Assembly: GCA_018335655.1 (NCBI GenBank)
Contig: JAGXRX010000014.1
Location: forward strand, 46,370 to 110,369
Origin: Erysipelothrix sp.
Lineage (GTDB): Bacteria; Bacillota_I; Bacilli_A; Erysipelotrichales; Erysipelotrichaceae
Reading direction: 5' to 3'
DNA: 64,000 nt
Position numbers and translations under genes: made by a program. The notes below the pieces were generated by a model. It was given only the letters and a program-made list of their open reading frames with translations, had not been told where the DNA came from and ran no database searches. Within the stretch, counting starts at the first letter, position 1; every line of letters starts with the position of its first letter. Positions 15,652 through 25,605 of this stretch are shown piece after piece.

Positions 15652-16724
15652 TGACTATCGGAATATTAGGGGGAGGTCAGTTAGGACTCATGATGGCACA
15701 AAGTGCAAAAAAACTTGGTCATAAGATTGTGGTACTTGATCCACATCTTCATTGTCCATGTGCTTCAATTGCTGATTTACATCTTTGTGCAGCCTATAAT
15801 GATGCGAAAGCATTTAAGCATTTTGTAGACCAATGTGATGTGTGTACTTACGAGTTTGAGAATGCTGACGCAGTGCTTGTATCTCAATATGAATCGAAGT
15901 TTCCTCAAGGCTCACAAGCACTTAAGGTATCATCACATCGTTTTTTAGAAAAAAACTTTGCAAGACAATGTGGATTTAACACACCAGATTTTTTTCTGGT
16001 TCAACAAAAATCTGATTTAAATAAGATCACTTCATTTCCTGTCATTATCAAAACATGTCGCTTTGGGTATGATGGCAAAGGACAATGGTTTATTAAAGAT
16101 AAGACACAACTCAATGAGCTTGATCTAGATTTCACACATGAATATATCGTTGAATCCTTTATATCATGGAGTCATGAAATAAGTGTAATTGTATCACGCT
16201 CATCAAATGAGGTAGTCACTTTCCCTCCATTTGAAAACACACATATTCAAGGCATCTTAAGCTTAACGCAGTGCCCAAGTTCAGTCTTTGAATCTCTTCA
16301 AGCACAAGCACTTCAACAAGCACAAACACTCATACAGTCTCTTGATTATTATGGTGTTTTAGCCGTTGAGTTCTTTATTAAAGATGATCAACTCATCTTT
16401 AATGAGTTTGCCCCAAGACCTCATAATAGTGGACACTGTACCATTGAATGTTTCTCACATAGTCAGTTCGATGTTCATGTGGCAGCAATCACTAAATCAT
16501 TAATGCCTCAACCAGTTCAGATTCATCAAGGCATGATGATTAATATTCTAGGACAACACTACGAGTATGCTTATAACTTATTTAAATCACTCAATCATCC
16601 TCATTTAATATTCCATGATTATGGTAAGAAAGAACACAACTTTAATCGAAAGGTTGCCCATATCACATCGACAATTATGGACAAAGATTTATTAACTCAA
16701 TTCACTTTAGGAGTAGAACTATGA
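15648..16724 (+). CDS. purK: N5-carboxyaminoimidazole ribonucleotide synthase
   Basis: A 358-residue ATP-grasp enzyme that carboxylates AIR with ATP and bicarbonate, partner of PurE. The N-terminus has the [12 protein letters not shown] loop; the ATP-grasp core includes [18 protein letters not shown] and the metal-binding [17 protein letters not shown] near residue 260. The length is normal for the family. The start overlaps the purE stop (ATGATGA), so translation is probably coupled. Confidence 0.95.
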   Translation: MMTIGILGGGQLGLMMAQSAKKLGHKIVVLDPHLHCPCASIADLHLCAAYNDAKAFKHFVDQCDVCTYEFENADAVLVSQYESKFPQGSQALKVSSHRFLEKNFARQCGFNTPDFFLVQQKSDLNKITSFPVIIKTCRFGYDGKGQWFIKDKTQLNELDLDFTHEYIVESFISWSHEISVIVSRSSNEVVTFPPFENTHIQGILSLTQCPSSVFESLQAQALQQAQTLIQSLDYYGVLAVEFFIKDDQLIFNEFAPRPHNSGHCTIECFSHSQFDVHVAAITKSLMPQPVQIHQGMMINILGQHYEYAYNLFKSLNHPHLIFHDYGKKEHNFNRKVAHITSTIMDKDLLTQFTLGVEL

Positions 16725-19700
16725 ATCGATTTTTCATTCAAAAGAAGCCTCATTTAGATGCTAACAGCAATAACTTATCTAAACAACTTTTTGATCAACT
16801 TGCACTTGATGTGCAAGTGTTTCTAATGAAAGGGTATGAAATAGATTCATTTGATCCTTCTTTAATGAATCAAGCTTTAACGCAAGTTTTGTCTGAACCT
16901 ATGAGTGATATTGTGTATTCCCAACTTCCTAAGTCACTTGGAAGTGTCTTTATTAAAGAACCTCTTCCAGGACAGTTTGATCAACGAGCTGAGAGTACCT
17001 TACAATGTCTTAAACTCATGGATGTTCATACTAAGGCGACTGTAAAGACCTTTGAAGTTGCTTCTTTTAATCGACAGTTATCGGATGAAGAATCAGAACA
17101 GTTTATATCATTATGGATTAATCCAATTGAATCACGATTAAAAGACCTTAATGAGCAATCTAGTATGGATGAGCGAATGATTGATGATGGTTATATTGAA
17201 GATTTCACTTCCATGAGTGACGCTCAACTTAGCCTTTTTCTAAGTGAGCAATCTGCTGCCATGTCCCTTGATGATATTAAACTCATTCAAACATACTTTA
17301 AAGATCATGAAACACGCCAACCAACCATGACTGAATTCAAAGTCTTAGATACATATTGGTCTGATCATTGTCGTCATACTACATTTGAAACTCACTTAGA
17401 TCACATTGTTTTTGAAGAAGGACCACTTAAGAAAGTTATTCAAAACACCTTTGAAGAATATAAAGCATTAAGAACATCTACAAAAAGATCGCATAAACCA
17501 ATCACACTTATGGACATGGCTACGATTGCCGCAAAAGCCATTAAAGATGAGCGTGTTGATTTAAGTGATGAAGTAAATGCATGCAGTGTCAAAGTGTCCT
17601 TAGAAGATCACAACAATGAAGAATGGTTAATTCAATTTAAGAATGAAACACATAATCACCCTACTGAAATTGAACCTTTTGGAGGAGCATCCACATGCAT
17701 TGGTGGTGCAATTCGTGATCCTTTAAGTGGACGTGCTTATGTTTATCAAGCAATGAGAATTAGTGGATGTGGAGATATAAAAGAAAACGTATCTTCAACA
17801 ATGGCAGGAAAGCTTCCTCAAATTATCATTGCTTCTCAAGCAACCGCAGGAAATAGTAGTTATGGAAATCAAGTGGGAGTAGCTACGACAACAGTTAAAG
17901 AAATCTATCATCCTTCTTATAAAGCTAAACACTTAGAGCTTGGAGCAGTCGTTGGTGCAGTGAAGTTTGATCATGTAGTACGCCAACAACCTCAGCCAGG
18001 AGATCTTATCCTACTTCTAGGAGGAAAGACTGGACGTGATGGAATTGGTGGCGCAACCGGATCTTCTGTTGAACATCATGATCACAGTTTGATACAGTGT
18101 GCTGCCCAAGTTCAAAAAGGAAATGCGGTAGAAGAGCGTCAACTTCAACGCTTATTTAGAAATCCAGACTTTAGTAAGCGAATTAAAAAATGTAATGACT
18201 TTGGAGCAGGAGGAGTTAGTGTTGCGATTGGTGAATTAACCAGTGGTTTAGACATTGATTTATCGCTTATTCCCCTTAAATATCAAGGACTTAACGCAAC
18301 TGAAATCGCCATAAGTGAAAGCCAAGAAAGAATGGCTATTGTATGTGATCCACAAGACATTGAACACATGATTCACTTAGCGAATGAAGAAAATATCGAA
18401 GCAACCCTAGTTGCTTATGTCAATGATTCCAATCGTTTAGTCATGAAGTATCAAGAAAGAATTGTGGTGGATTTATCAAGAGATCTTATTGATACCCATG
18501 GAGCACAAAGTCATGTGAATGCTAGAGTAAATACTCAAGGACTAGAACTCAAGCGTGAATTCTTTTCATCATCATGGGCATTAAAACATATCGCATCACT
18601 TAATGCTTGTTCACAAAAAGGTTTAATTGAAAACTTTGATAGTTCAATTAATGCATTAACTGCTTTATCTCCACTTGGGGGAAAACATCAATTAACACCA
18701 TCCATGGGGAGTGTGTCATTCATTCCACATCCGAAATCAACGACTATGGCCACAATCCTAACTTATGGTTTTACTCCTCAATTAAGTGAAGGAAACATGT
18801 ATGTCAGTGCACAAGGAGCAGTGCTTGAGAGTATAGCGAAAGTTGTCGCATGTGGGGGTCAAATTAAAGACATCTTCTTTTCATTTCAAGAATACTTTCC
18901 AAAGCTAAAACATGAAACCATGTGGGGTGATAGTGTGAGTGCCTTACTTGGAGCATTATCCGTTCAAACCTTCTTTGGACGTCCTGCCATTGGTGGTAAA
19001 GACAGTATGTCAGGATCCTTTAAAGAAATGGATGTCTTGCCAACACTCGTAAGTTTCGCGTGTTCAATCACAACCCAATCAAAAGTTATCTCATCGCATG
19101 CAAAACACCTTGGAAATATGCTTTATCTTCTTAAAATACCTCAACATCAAGAAGGAAACTTCAATCTTGAAGTAGCCAAGTCGATGTATAAATCATTAGA
19201 AAATGCTCATCTTCAAGGATGTGTTAAAAGTGCTTATGTTGTGAAGGAATCACTCTTTGCAAGTTGTATAGGGATGCTTGTGGGTAATAATCTTGGTTTA
19301 AACTATACAAGTGATTTAGATATTACTCGTGATTACCCTGCAAGTATTATTGTCGAGTCATCCATTGATATTCCAGGATGGATTCCATTAGGAAAGATTA
19401 GTGAAGAACTCATCATCAATACTCAACTATTAAATAAAGCAGAAATCTTTGAAGCTTTTAAATCAGGACTAGACTTCATTTATCCACGCTTTCATACTTC
19501 AACTCACGCAAATGTAACACTTCCAAGACAAAGAACAACGATAAAGAAATATCCATTTGCTCCTGTAGACGATGTGAATGTCGTTATTCCTTTATTTCCA
19601 GGTACAAACTGTGAAGATGATACAAAAAGAGCATTTGAGAAAGCAGGAGGAGTTTGTGAGATTGTCCCGATACATACCTTAACACCAGAGCGCTTACTTC

Positions 19701-20380
19701 AATCCATAGAAAAACTTGTGGTTGTGATTGATAAAGCTCATATATTTGCTTTAGCAGGAGGTTTCTCAATGGTGGATGAACCAGATGGTAGTGCTAAGTT
19801 TATTGTCAATATCTTAAGAAATGAAAGTGTTAAAGCAGCTATTGAGCGCTTACTTCAAAGAAAAGGTTTAATTCTTGGGATATGTAATGGATTTCAAGCA
19901 CTTATTAAATCAGGACTACTTCCTTATGGAGAAATCAAAGATTTAACAACCACTGATGCGACATTAACCTTCAATGCGCTAGGTCGCCATATTAGTACGA
20001 TAGTATCAACACGCTTAGTAAGTGATCACTCCCCATGGTTACAAGGGATGAGTGATGAAGTCATCAGAGTTCCAGTAAGTCATGGAGAAGGACGATTAGT
20101 CGCAAGTGAATCCATGATTAAGACATGGATAGATCAAAAACAAATCGCCTTTCAGATGTGTGATGATCATAGTGAAAGTTGGATGGATGCAGAGTTTAAT
20201 GTGAATGGTTCAGTTATGGCTATAGAAGGACTAATCTCTCCATGTGGTCATATTCTAGGTAAGATGGGACATACAGAGCGTGTACGAGAAGGATGTTATC
20301 AAAACATTGAAGGATTTGTAGATTGTGGATTATTTGAAAATGGCATTCGCTATTTTAAAAACACAAGTGAGGAACTATGA
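16721..20380 (+). CDS. purL: Phosphoribosylformylglycinamidine synthase, single-chain form
   Basis: A 1219-residue fusion of FGAM synthase (about 1-950) and glutamine amidotransferase (about 955-1219), which converts FGAR and glutamine to FGAM. Visible motifs are SDHCRHTTF, KNETHNHPTEIEPFGGAST, GGKTGRDGIGGATGSS and the amidotransferase nucleophile LGICNGFQ with Cys1055, plus PVSHGEGR near the C-terminal active site. Many Bacillota instead encode separate PurS, PurQ and PurL; this is the single-chain type, so no purS or purQ is expected here. It overlaps purK by 4 bp and purC by 4 bp. Confidence 0.95.
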   Translation: MNRFFIQKKPHLDANSNNLSKQLFDQLALDVQVFLMKGYEIDSFDPSLMNQALTQVLSEPMSDIVYSQLPKSLGSVFIKEPLPGQFDQRAESTLQCLKLMDVHTKATVKTFEVASFNRQLSDEESEQFISLWINPIESRLKDLNEQSSMDERMIDDGYIEDFTSMSDAQLSLFLSEQSAAMSLDDIKLIQTYFKDHETRQPTMTEFKVLDTYWSDHCRHTTFETHLDHIVFEEGPLKKVIQNTFEEYKALRTSTKRSHKPITLMDMATIAAKAIKDERVDLSDEVNACSVKVSLEDHNNEEWLIQFKNETHNHPTEIEPFGGASTCIGGAIRDPLSGRAYVYQAMRISGCGDIKENVSSTMAGKLPQIIIASQATAGNSSYGNQVGVATTTVKEIYHPSYKAKHLELGAVVGAVKFDHVVRQQPQPGDLILLLGGKTGRDGIGGATGSSVEHHDHSLIQCAAQVQKGNAVEERQLQRLFRNPDFSKRIKKCNDFGAGGVSVAIGELTSGLDIDLSLIPLKYQGLNATEIAISESQERMAIVCDPQDIEHMIHLANEENIEATLVAYVNDSNRLVMKYQERIVVDLSRDLIDTHGAQSHVNARVNTQGLELKREFFSSSWALKHIASLNACSQKGLIENFDSSINALTALSPLGGKHQLTPSMGSVSFIPHPKSTTMATILTYGFTPQLSEGNMYVSAQGAVLESIAKVVACGGQIKDIFFSFQEYFPKLKHETMWGDSVSALLGALSVQTFFGRPAIGGKDSMSGSFKEMDVLPTLVSFACSITTQSKVISSHAKHLGNMLYLLKIPQHQEGNFNLEVAKSMYKSLENAHLQGCVKSAYVVKESLFASCIGMLVGNNLGLNYTSDLDITRDYPASIIVESSIDIPGWIPLGKISEELIINTQLLNKAEIFEAFKSGLDFIYPRFHTSTHANVTLPRQRTTIKKYPFAPVDDVNVVIPLFPGTNCEDDTKRAFEKAGGVCEIVPIHTLTPERLLQSIEKLVVVIDKAHIFALAGGFSMVDEPDGSAKFIVNILRNESVKAAIERLLQRKGLILGICNGFQALIKSGLLPYGEIKDLTTTDATLTFNALGRHISTIVSTRLVSDHSPWLQGMSDEVIRVPVSHGEGRLVASESMIKTWIDQKQIAFQMCDDHSESWMDAEFNVNGSVMAIEGLISPCGHILGKMGHTERVREGCYQNIEGFVDCGLFENGIRYFKNTSEEL

Positions 20381-21105
20381 AAAAAATAGAACTAATTTAT
20401 GAAGGTAAGGCAAAACAACTTTTTACCACAGAGCGTGATGATGTCTATATCATGCGCTACAAAGATGATGCGACCGCATTTAATGGAATTAAACGAGCTC
20501 ACATTCCAAACAAAGGAAAACTCAATAATGCGATATCCACGCTTCTTTTTCATCAGCTTCATAAATATAAGATTCCTACCCACTACATTGAGACCCTCAA
20601 TGATGTTGAACAACTATGTTACAAGGTTTCTATCTTTCCTTTAGAAGTCATTGTGCGCAATATCATTGCGGGATCAATGTCTAAGCGTTTAGATATTGCG
20701 GAAGGTACCGTTGCTCCTAAAGTTATTTATGAGTTGTGTTATAAGAATGATGATCTTGGGGATCCACTCATTAATGAAGATCATGCGATTGCGCTAGGTA
20801 TAGCAACACAAGATCAACTCGACACCATCAAAGCACTAACACTTAAAATCAATGCTATACTCATTGAAATCTTTGATTCAATTGGAATTACGTTAGTAGA
20901 TTTTAAAATTGAATTTGGAAAACTTCCGAATAATGAAGTTGTCTTAGCTGATGAAATATCTCCTGATTCATGTCGCTTATGGGATAAAAAAACACAAAGA
21001 AAACTTGATAAAGATCGTTTCAGACGTGACTTAGGTCAAGTAGAAGATGCATATCAGGAAATACTCAATAGACTTAGAGAGGGATTTGCTCATGATTTTC
21101 AATGA
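20377..21105 (+). CDS. purC: SAICAR synthetase
   Basis: A 242-residue enzyme that joins CAIR with aspartate using ATP. It shows IYEGKAKQLF at the start, the FEVI-like segment PLEVIVRNIIAGS and the C-terminal signature LADEISPDSCRLWD. Length and motifs are standard. It overlaps purL by 4 bp and purF by 14 bp, consistent with tight co-translation. Confidence 0.95.
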   Translation: MKKIELIYEGKAKQLFTTERDDVYIMRYKDDATAFNGIKRAHIPNKGKLNNAISTLLFHQLHKYKIPTHYIETLNDVEQLCYKVSIFPLEVIVRNIIAGSMSKRLDIAEGTVAPKVIYELCYKNDDLGDPLINEDHAIALGIATQDQLDTIKALTLKINAILIEIFDSIGITLVDFKIEFGKLPNNEVVLADEISPDSCRLWDKKTQRKLDKDRFRRDLGQVEDAYQEILNRLREGFAHDFQ

Positions 21106-22492
21106 GCGTGAACTGCATGAAGAATGTGGTGTCTTTGGAGTTTTCAATGTACACAATGCTTCGGAACTAACGTATTATGGGTTACATGCTTTGCAACATC
21201 GTGGTCAAGAAGGAGCAGGGATGGTAGTCAGTGATGAAGATCGCTTACTTGGAATCAAGAATGAAGGTAATGTTCGCTTTGTCTTTCCTGAACCTGTTCT
21301 TAAAAAACTTACAGGTCAACATTCGATTGGTCATGTGCGCTATTCTACTTCAGGGGGAGGTGGACTATTAAATGTACAACCATTTCTTTTCAGACATGGA
21401 AGTGGTGATTTTGCATTATGTCATAATGGTAATATCGTAAACTCAAAACAGCTTAAGACTCAACTTGAACGCTCAGGCACTATCTTTCAAAGTTCATCTG
21501 ATTCAGAGATCTTAGCGCATCTTATTCAAAAAGAAACAAGAAAAGATCGCTTAGAAGCCATTAAAGAAGCTTTAATTTATCTTGAAGGAGCTTTTGCATT
21601 TCTTCTTCTCACTAAAGATACTTTATATGCCATGCGTGATAAACATGGACTACGACCAATTTCAATTGGTAAGTTTAATGGGGGTTATGTGGTCGCAAGT
21701 GAAACGTGTGCTCTTGATGCGGTAGGGGCAACCTTTGTACGTGATATCTTGCCAGGTGAGATTGTTATTATAAATAAAGATGGAATTCATAGCTCAAGTT
21801 ATAGTCCAGATGTTCAAGAGAAGATATGTGCGATGGAATACATTTACTTCTCTCGTCCCGACAGTGATCTAAGTGGCATTAATGTTCATCGTGCACGCAA
21901 AGCTTGTGGACGTCAATTGGCTAAAGAATCTTATGTGGATGCAGACATCGTTATTGGTGTACCTGATTCCTCTTTATCTGCTGCTAGTGGCTATGCAGAG
22001 GCAAAAGGGATTGCATATGAACTTGGGTTAATTAAGAATAAATACAGTGGAAGAACATTTATTGAGCCTTCAAAAGAACTGCGTGAAAAGGGAGTTAAGA
22101 TGAAGCTTGCACCTGTAAGAAGTGTCATTGCGAATCAAAGAGTTATACTCATCGATGATTCAATTGTGCGTGGTACGACTTCAATGCGTATTGTGTCAAT
22201 GCTAAAGGAAGCCGGGGCTAAAGAAGTGCATGTTCGTATTGCATCTCCTCCAATTATTGCACCTTGTTTTTATGGGGTGGATACTTCAACTATGGATGAA
22301 CTTATTAGTGCACAACATTCAATTGAGTCACTTCGCCAACTTATTGGTGCAGATTCTTTAGCATTTTTATCATTGGAAGGATTAACACAAGCATTAGGTC
22401 ACAATAAGGTTTGTCATGCTTGTTTTACGAAACAATATCCTACGCATCTGTATGACGATTTAGAAGGTGCTAATAAAGATGGAAAGTTCTGA
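21092..22492 (+). CDS. purF: Amidophosphoribosyltransferase
   Basis: A 466-residue enzyme of the first committed purine step, making phosphoribosylamine from PRPP and glutamine. The start at 21092 (GAGAGGG upstream) gives an 11-residue propeptide before Cys12 in HEECGVFG, the N-terminal nucleophile exposed by processing; an in-frame start at 21047 would make the propeptide implausibly long. ALQHRGQEGAG, the PRPP loop VILIDDSIVRGTT and C-terminal cysteines (APCFYGVD, CHACF) fit the Bacillus-type enzyme, which carries an Fe-S cluster. Confidence 0.95.
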   Translation: MIFNERELHEECGVFGVFNVHNASELTYYGLHALQHRGQEGAGMVVSDEDRLLGIKNEGNVRFVFPEPVLKKLTGQHSIGHVRYSTSGGGGLLNVQPFLFRHGSGDFALCHNGNIVNSKQLKTQLERSGTIFQSSSDSEILAHLIQKETRKDRLEAIKEALIYLEGAFAFLLLTKDTLYAMRDKHGLRPISIGKFNGGYVVASETCALDAVGATFVRDILPGEIVIINKDGIHSSSYSPDVQEKICAMEYIYFSRPDSDLSGINVHRARKACGRQLAKESYVDADIVIGVPDSSLSAASGYAEAKGIAYELGLIKNKYSGRTFIEPSKELREKGVKMKLAPVRSVIANQRVILIDDSIVRGTTSMRIVSMLKEAGAKEVHVRIASPPIIAPCFYGVDTSTMDELISAQHSIESLRQLIGADSLAFLSLEGLTQALGHNKVCHACFTKQYPTHLYDDLEGANKDGKF

Positions 22493-22500
22493 GGAAAATT

Positions 22501-23520
22501 ATGAGTAAAGCGTATCAACAATCAGGTGTAGATATTCATGCAGGGTATGAATCTGTAAAGCGAATTACTGCTCATATTGAGCGTACTCGAGTAAAAGGAA
22601 TGATGCAAGGATTAGGTTCTTTTGGAGCATGTTTTGATTTAGGTGAACTAAATATGAAACATCCAATTCTAGTGAGTGGAACTGATGGAGTAGGGACTAA
22701 ACTTAAACTTGCCTTTATGGCAAATCGCCATGATACCATTGGTATTGATGTGGTAGCAATGTGTGTTAATGATGTCTTAGCTCAAGGAGCTAAGCCACTA
22801 TTTTTCCTTGACTATCTTGCACTTGGAAAGAACAAACCAGAAGTGGTGGAATCAATTGTAAAGGGAGTTGCAGATGGATGTGTACAAGCTGGTTGTGCAC
22901 TCATTGGTGGAGAAACAGCAGAAATGCCAGATATGTATCATGAAGATGAATATGATATTGCTGGTTTTTGTGTTGGTGTGGTTGAGAAAAGTCAACTTCT
23001 TGATCCAAGTCATGTGAGTGTTAATGATGTTGTCATTGGATTAGCAAGTTCAGGATTGCATTCAAATGGATTTAGTTTAGCACGAAAGATTTGTTTTAAA
23101 GATCATAATCTAGATCCAAATCTTCCGTATGAATCTTCGACATTATTAAAAACTTTACTTTCTCCAACTAAGATTTATGTAAAGAGTGTTTATCCTCTTA
23201 TTGAAAAGAAACTCATTCAAGGTATTGCTCATATTACTGGTGGTGGGTTTGTTGAGAATGCTCCACGTTGTCTACAAGCTAATCAAGGGATGATTATTAA
23301 TGAAGGTTCATGGCCAATGCCTTCGATTTTTAAGACTTTAGAAGAGTTATCTCAAATTGATCACTTAGAACTTTATGAAGTTTGGAACATGGGGATAGGA
23401 ATGATGCTTGTAGTTAAACCTGAAAATGTTAGTGAAGTATTAGAGCATCTTAAAGAGTGTCAAGAAGAAGCTTATGTGATTGGTAAGGTAAGTGATCAAG
23501 TGGGAGTTCAACTACAGTGA
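22501..23520 (+). CDS. purM: AIR synthetase
   Basis: A 339-residue enzyme that closes FGAM to AIR with ATP. It has VSGTDGVGTKLKLAF, NDVLAQGAKPLFFLDYL, GGETAEMPDMY and HITGGGFVENAPR, the usual ATP and substrate segments. It starts 8 bp after purF; its stop overlaps the GTG start of purN. Confidence 0.95.
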   Translation: MSKAYQQSGVDIHAGYESVKRITAHIERTRVKGMMQGLGSFGACFDLGELNMKHPILVSGTDGVGTKLKLAFMANRHDTIGIDVVAMCVNDVLAQGAKPLFFLDYLALGKNKPEVVESIVKGVADGCVQAGCALIGGETAEMPDMYHEDEYDIAGFCVGVVEKSQLLDPSHVSVNDVVIGLASSGLHSNGFSLARKICFKDHNLDPNLPYESSTLLKTLLSPTKIYVKSVYPLIEKKLIQGIAHITGGGFVENAPRCLQANQGMIINEGSWPMPSIFKTLEELSQIDHLELYEVWNMGIGMMLVVKPENVSEVLEHLKECQEEAYVIGKVSDQVGVQLQ

Positions 23521-24101
23521 AGAACATTGTAGTCTTTGCCTCAGGATTTGGATCAAACTTTCAAGCCATTATTGAAGCCAGTGAGCAAGGACATTTAACG
23601 GCCCATGTGGTAGGATTAATCTGTGATCAAGCTGATGCATATGTCATTACACGTGCAAATCAACACCATATTCCTGTGAAAGTGATACTAAGATCTGATT
23701 ATCATTCTAAAGCGGCTATGGATCAAACTATTCTTGAACAATGCCAAACTTGGAATGCTGATTATCTTATCTTAGCGGGATATATGCGCCTATTATCACC
23801 ATTTATTATCCATGCGTATCCTTCAAGAATTCTTAATATTCATCCTTCACTACTACCTAAGTACAAAGGACTTCATGCGATTGAACAAGCTATTGCAAAT
23901 CAAGAAAAAGAATATGGAGTTACAATTCACTATGTCGATGAAGGAATGGATACCGGAGAAATTATTGAACAATGTAAGTTTAGTGTTGAAGAAATTGATT
24001 ATGAAGCAATTAAACAAAAAATAAGTTATCTTGAACAAGTTACCTATGTTCAAGTAATTCAGAAAATTATGGAGGAAGAACATGAAAAAAGCTCTCATTA
24101 G
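23517..24101 (+). CDS. purN: Phosphoribosylglycinamide formyltransferase
   Basis: A 194-residue enzyme that transfers a formyl group from 10-formyltetrahydrofolate to GAR. Visible are VFASGFGSNFQAIIEA, LAGYMRLLSP, NIHPSLLPKYKGLHA with the catalytic Asn-His pair, and HYVDEGMDTGEII containing the third catalytic residue, Asp. It uses a GTG start overlapping the purM stop, and its end overlaps purH by 20 bp. Confidence 0.95.
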   Translation: MKNIVVFASGFGSNFQAIIEASEQGHLTAHVVGLICDQADAYVITRANQHHIPVKVILRSDYHSKAAMDQTILEQCQTWNADYLILAGYMRLLSPFIIHAYPSRILNIHPSLLPKYKGLHAIEQAIANQEKEYGVTIHYVDEGMDTGEIIEQCKFSVEEIDYEAIKQKISYLEQVTYVQVIQKIMEEEHEKSSH

Positions 24102-25605
24102 TGTCAGTGATAAAACCAATCTAATACCATGTGCTCAGTCTTTAGTGAGTCTTGGATACGAGATTATCTCTACAGGAGGAACGTATCAAGCACTACACCA
24201 AGCAGGTATTGCGGTGACTTCCATTGAAGATGTCACTCACTTTCCTGAAATGTTAGATGGTCGAGTGAAAACACTTCATCCTATGATTCATGGTGGAATT
24301 CTTGCGAAACGTGATAATCTTGCCCACACTACAAAACTGATTGAACATAATATTCAACCCATTGATGTGGTCATTGTGAACCTATATCCTTTTGAAGCAA
24401 CCATTAAAAAAGCAAATGTTTCATTTGAAGAAATCATTGAAAACATTGATATTGGTGGACCAACAATGCTAAGATCAGCTGCAAAAAACTATCATGATGT
24501 TTGTGTTGTGTGTGATGTGAATGATTATGATGAACTTATCGAGGAGTGTACAAACAGTGAAGGGCCTTCACTTAGCTTTAAAAGAAAACTTGCCAATAAA
24601 GTCTTTCAAACAACCGCATCTTATGATGCTCTTATTGCGAGTGTCTTAAGTGAGGAAGATTTTCCTTCAACACTTACTCAAACATACACGAAAGTCATGG
24701 ATTGTCGCTATGGTGAAAATCCTCATCAAAAAGCAGCGTTTTATAAGACAATTCTTAGTGAACCAAATTCAGTGGCTAATACCACACAACTTCAAGGTAA
24801 AGTCTTGTCCTTTAATAATATCCAAGATGCGAATGCTGCCTTAGCACTTCTTAGTGAGTTTGAAGAAGCTTGTTGTGTTGCGCTGAAGCACACTAATCCT
24901 TGTGGAGTTGGTGTTGCGCAAAGTATTGAGCAAGCATGGACTAAAGCCTATGAAGCAGATAAAGTTAGTATCTTTGGAGGGATTGTCGTCTTTAATCGTG
25001 AAGTGACTCAAACAGTTGCCCAAGGTTTGATTGACTTATTTCTAGAAGTAGTTTGTGCACCATCATTTTCAAAAGAAGCTTTAGAGTTGTTAGCAAAGAA
25101 ACCTAATGTTCGTGTTTTAGTAACCCAAGAACACTATGAGAAAGCTTATACATTAACCTCTACACGTGTTGCGGGAGGAATGCTTGTTCAAAGTGTGGAT
25201 GATGCAAAACTAAAACGTGAAGAATGTACCATCGTGAGTGGTCAACTTGATCAATCAACGTGGGATGATTGTATATTCGCAATGAAAGTATGTAAACATC
25301 TAAAAAGTAATGCGATTGTGATTGCTAAAGATGGGCAAACATTAGGAGTTGGTGGTGGACAAAGTAATCGTGTTGGGGCAGCTAAAATTGCACTTGAGCA
25401 AGCTCAATCGCTCTCGCAAGGTGCAGTGCTTGCCTCAGATGCTTTCTTTCCAATGCCAGATACTGTTGAGCTTGCCGCATCCTATGGTATAAAAGCAATC
25501 ATTCAACCTGGAGGGTCTATCAAAGATCATTTATCCATTGAAGTATGTCAAAAAGAAGGAATAGCGATGGTATTTACCCATATTCGCCATTTCAAGCACG
25601 GATGA
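24082..25605 (+). CDS. purH: Bifunctional AICAR transformylase/IMP cyclohydrolase
   Basis: A 507-residue enzyme for the last two steps to IMP. The N-terminal cyclohydrolase domain (about 1-195) has ISTGGTYQAL, the HFPEMLDGRVKTLHP segment and NLYPF. The transformylase domain holds LKHTNPCGVGVA and the C-terminal ending VFTHIRHFKH. AICAR also arises in the histidine operon at the other end of this window, so this enzyme recycles that by-product. GGAGGAAG precedes the ATG. Confidence 0.95.
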   Translation: MKKALISVSDKTNLIPCAQSLVSLGYEIISTGGTYQALHQAGIAVTSIEDVTHFPEMLDGRVKTLHPMIHGGILAKRDNLAHTTKLIEHNIQPIDVVIVNLYPFEATIKKANVSFEEIIENIDIGGPTMLRSAAKNYHDVCVVCDVNDYDELIEECTNSEGPSLSFKRKLANKVFQTTASYDALIASVLSEEDFPSTLTQTYTKVMDCRYGENPHQKAAFYKTILSEPNSVANTTQLQGKVLSFNNIQDANAALALLSEFEEACCVALKHTNPCGVGVAQSIEQAWTKAYEADKVSIFGGIVVFNREVTQTVAQGLIDLFLEVVCAPSFSKEALELLAKKPNVRVLVTQEHYEKAYTLTSTRVAGGMLVQSVDDAKLKREECTIVSGQLDQSTWDDCIFAMKVCKHLKSNAIVIAKDGQTLGVGGGQSNRVGAAKIALEQAQSLSQGAVLASDAFFPMPDTVELAASYGIKAIIQPGGSIKDHLSIEVCQKEGIAMVFTHIRHFKHG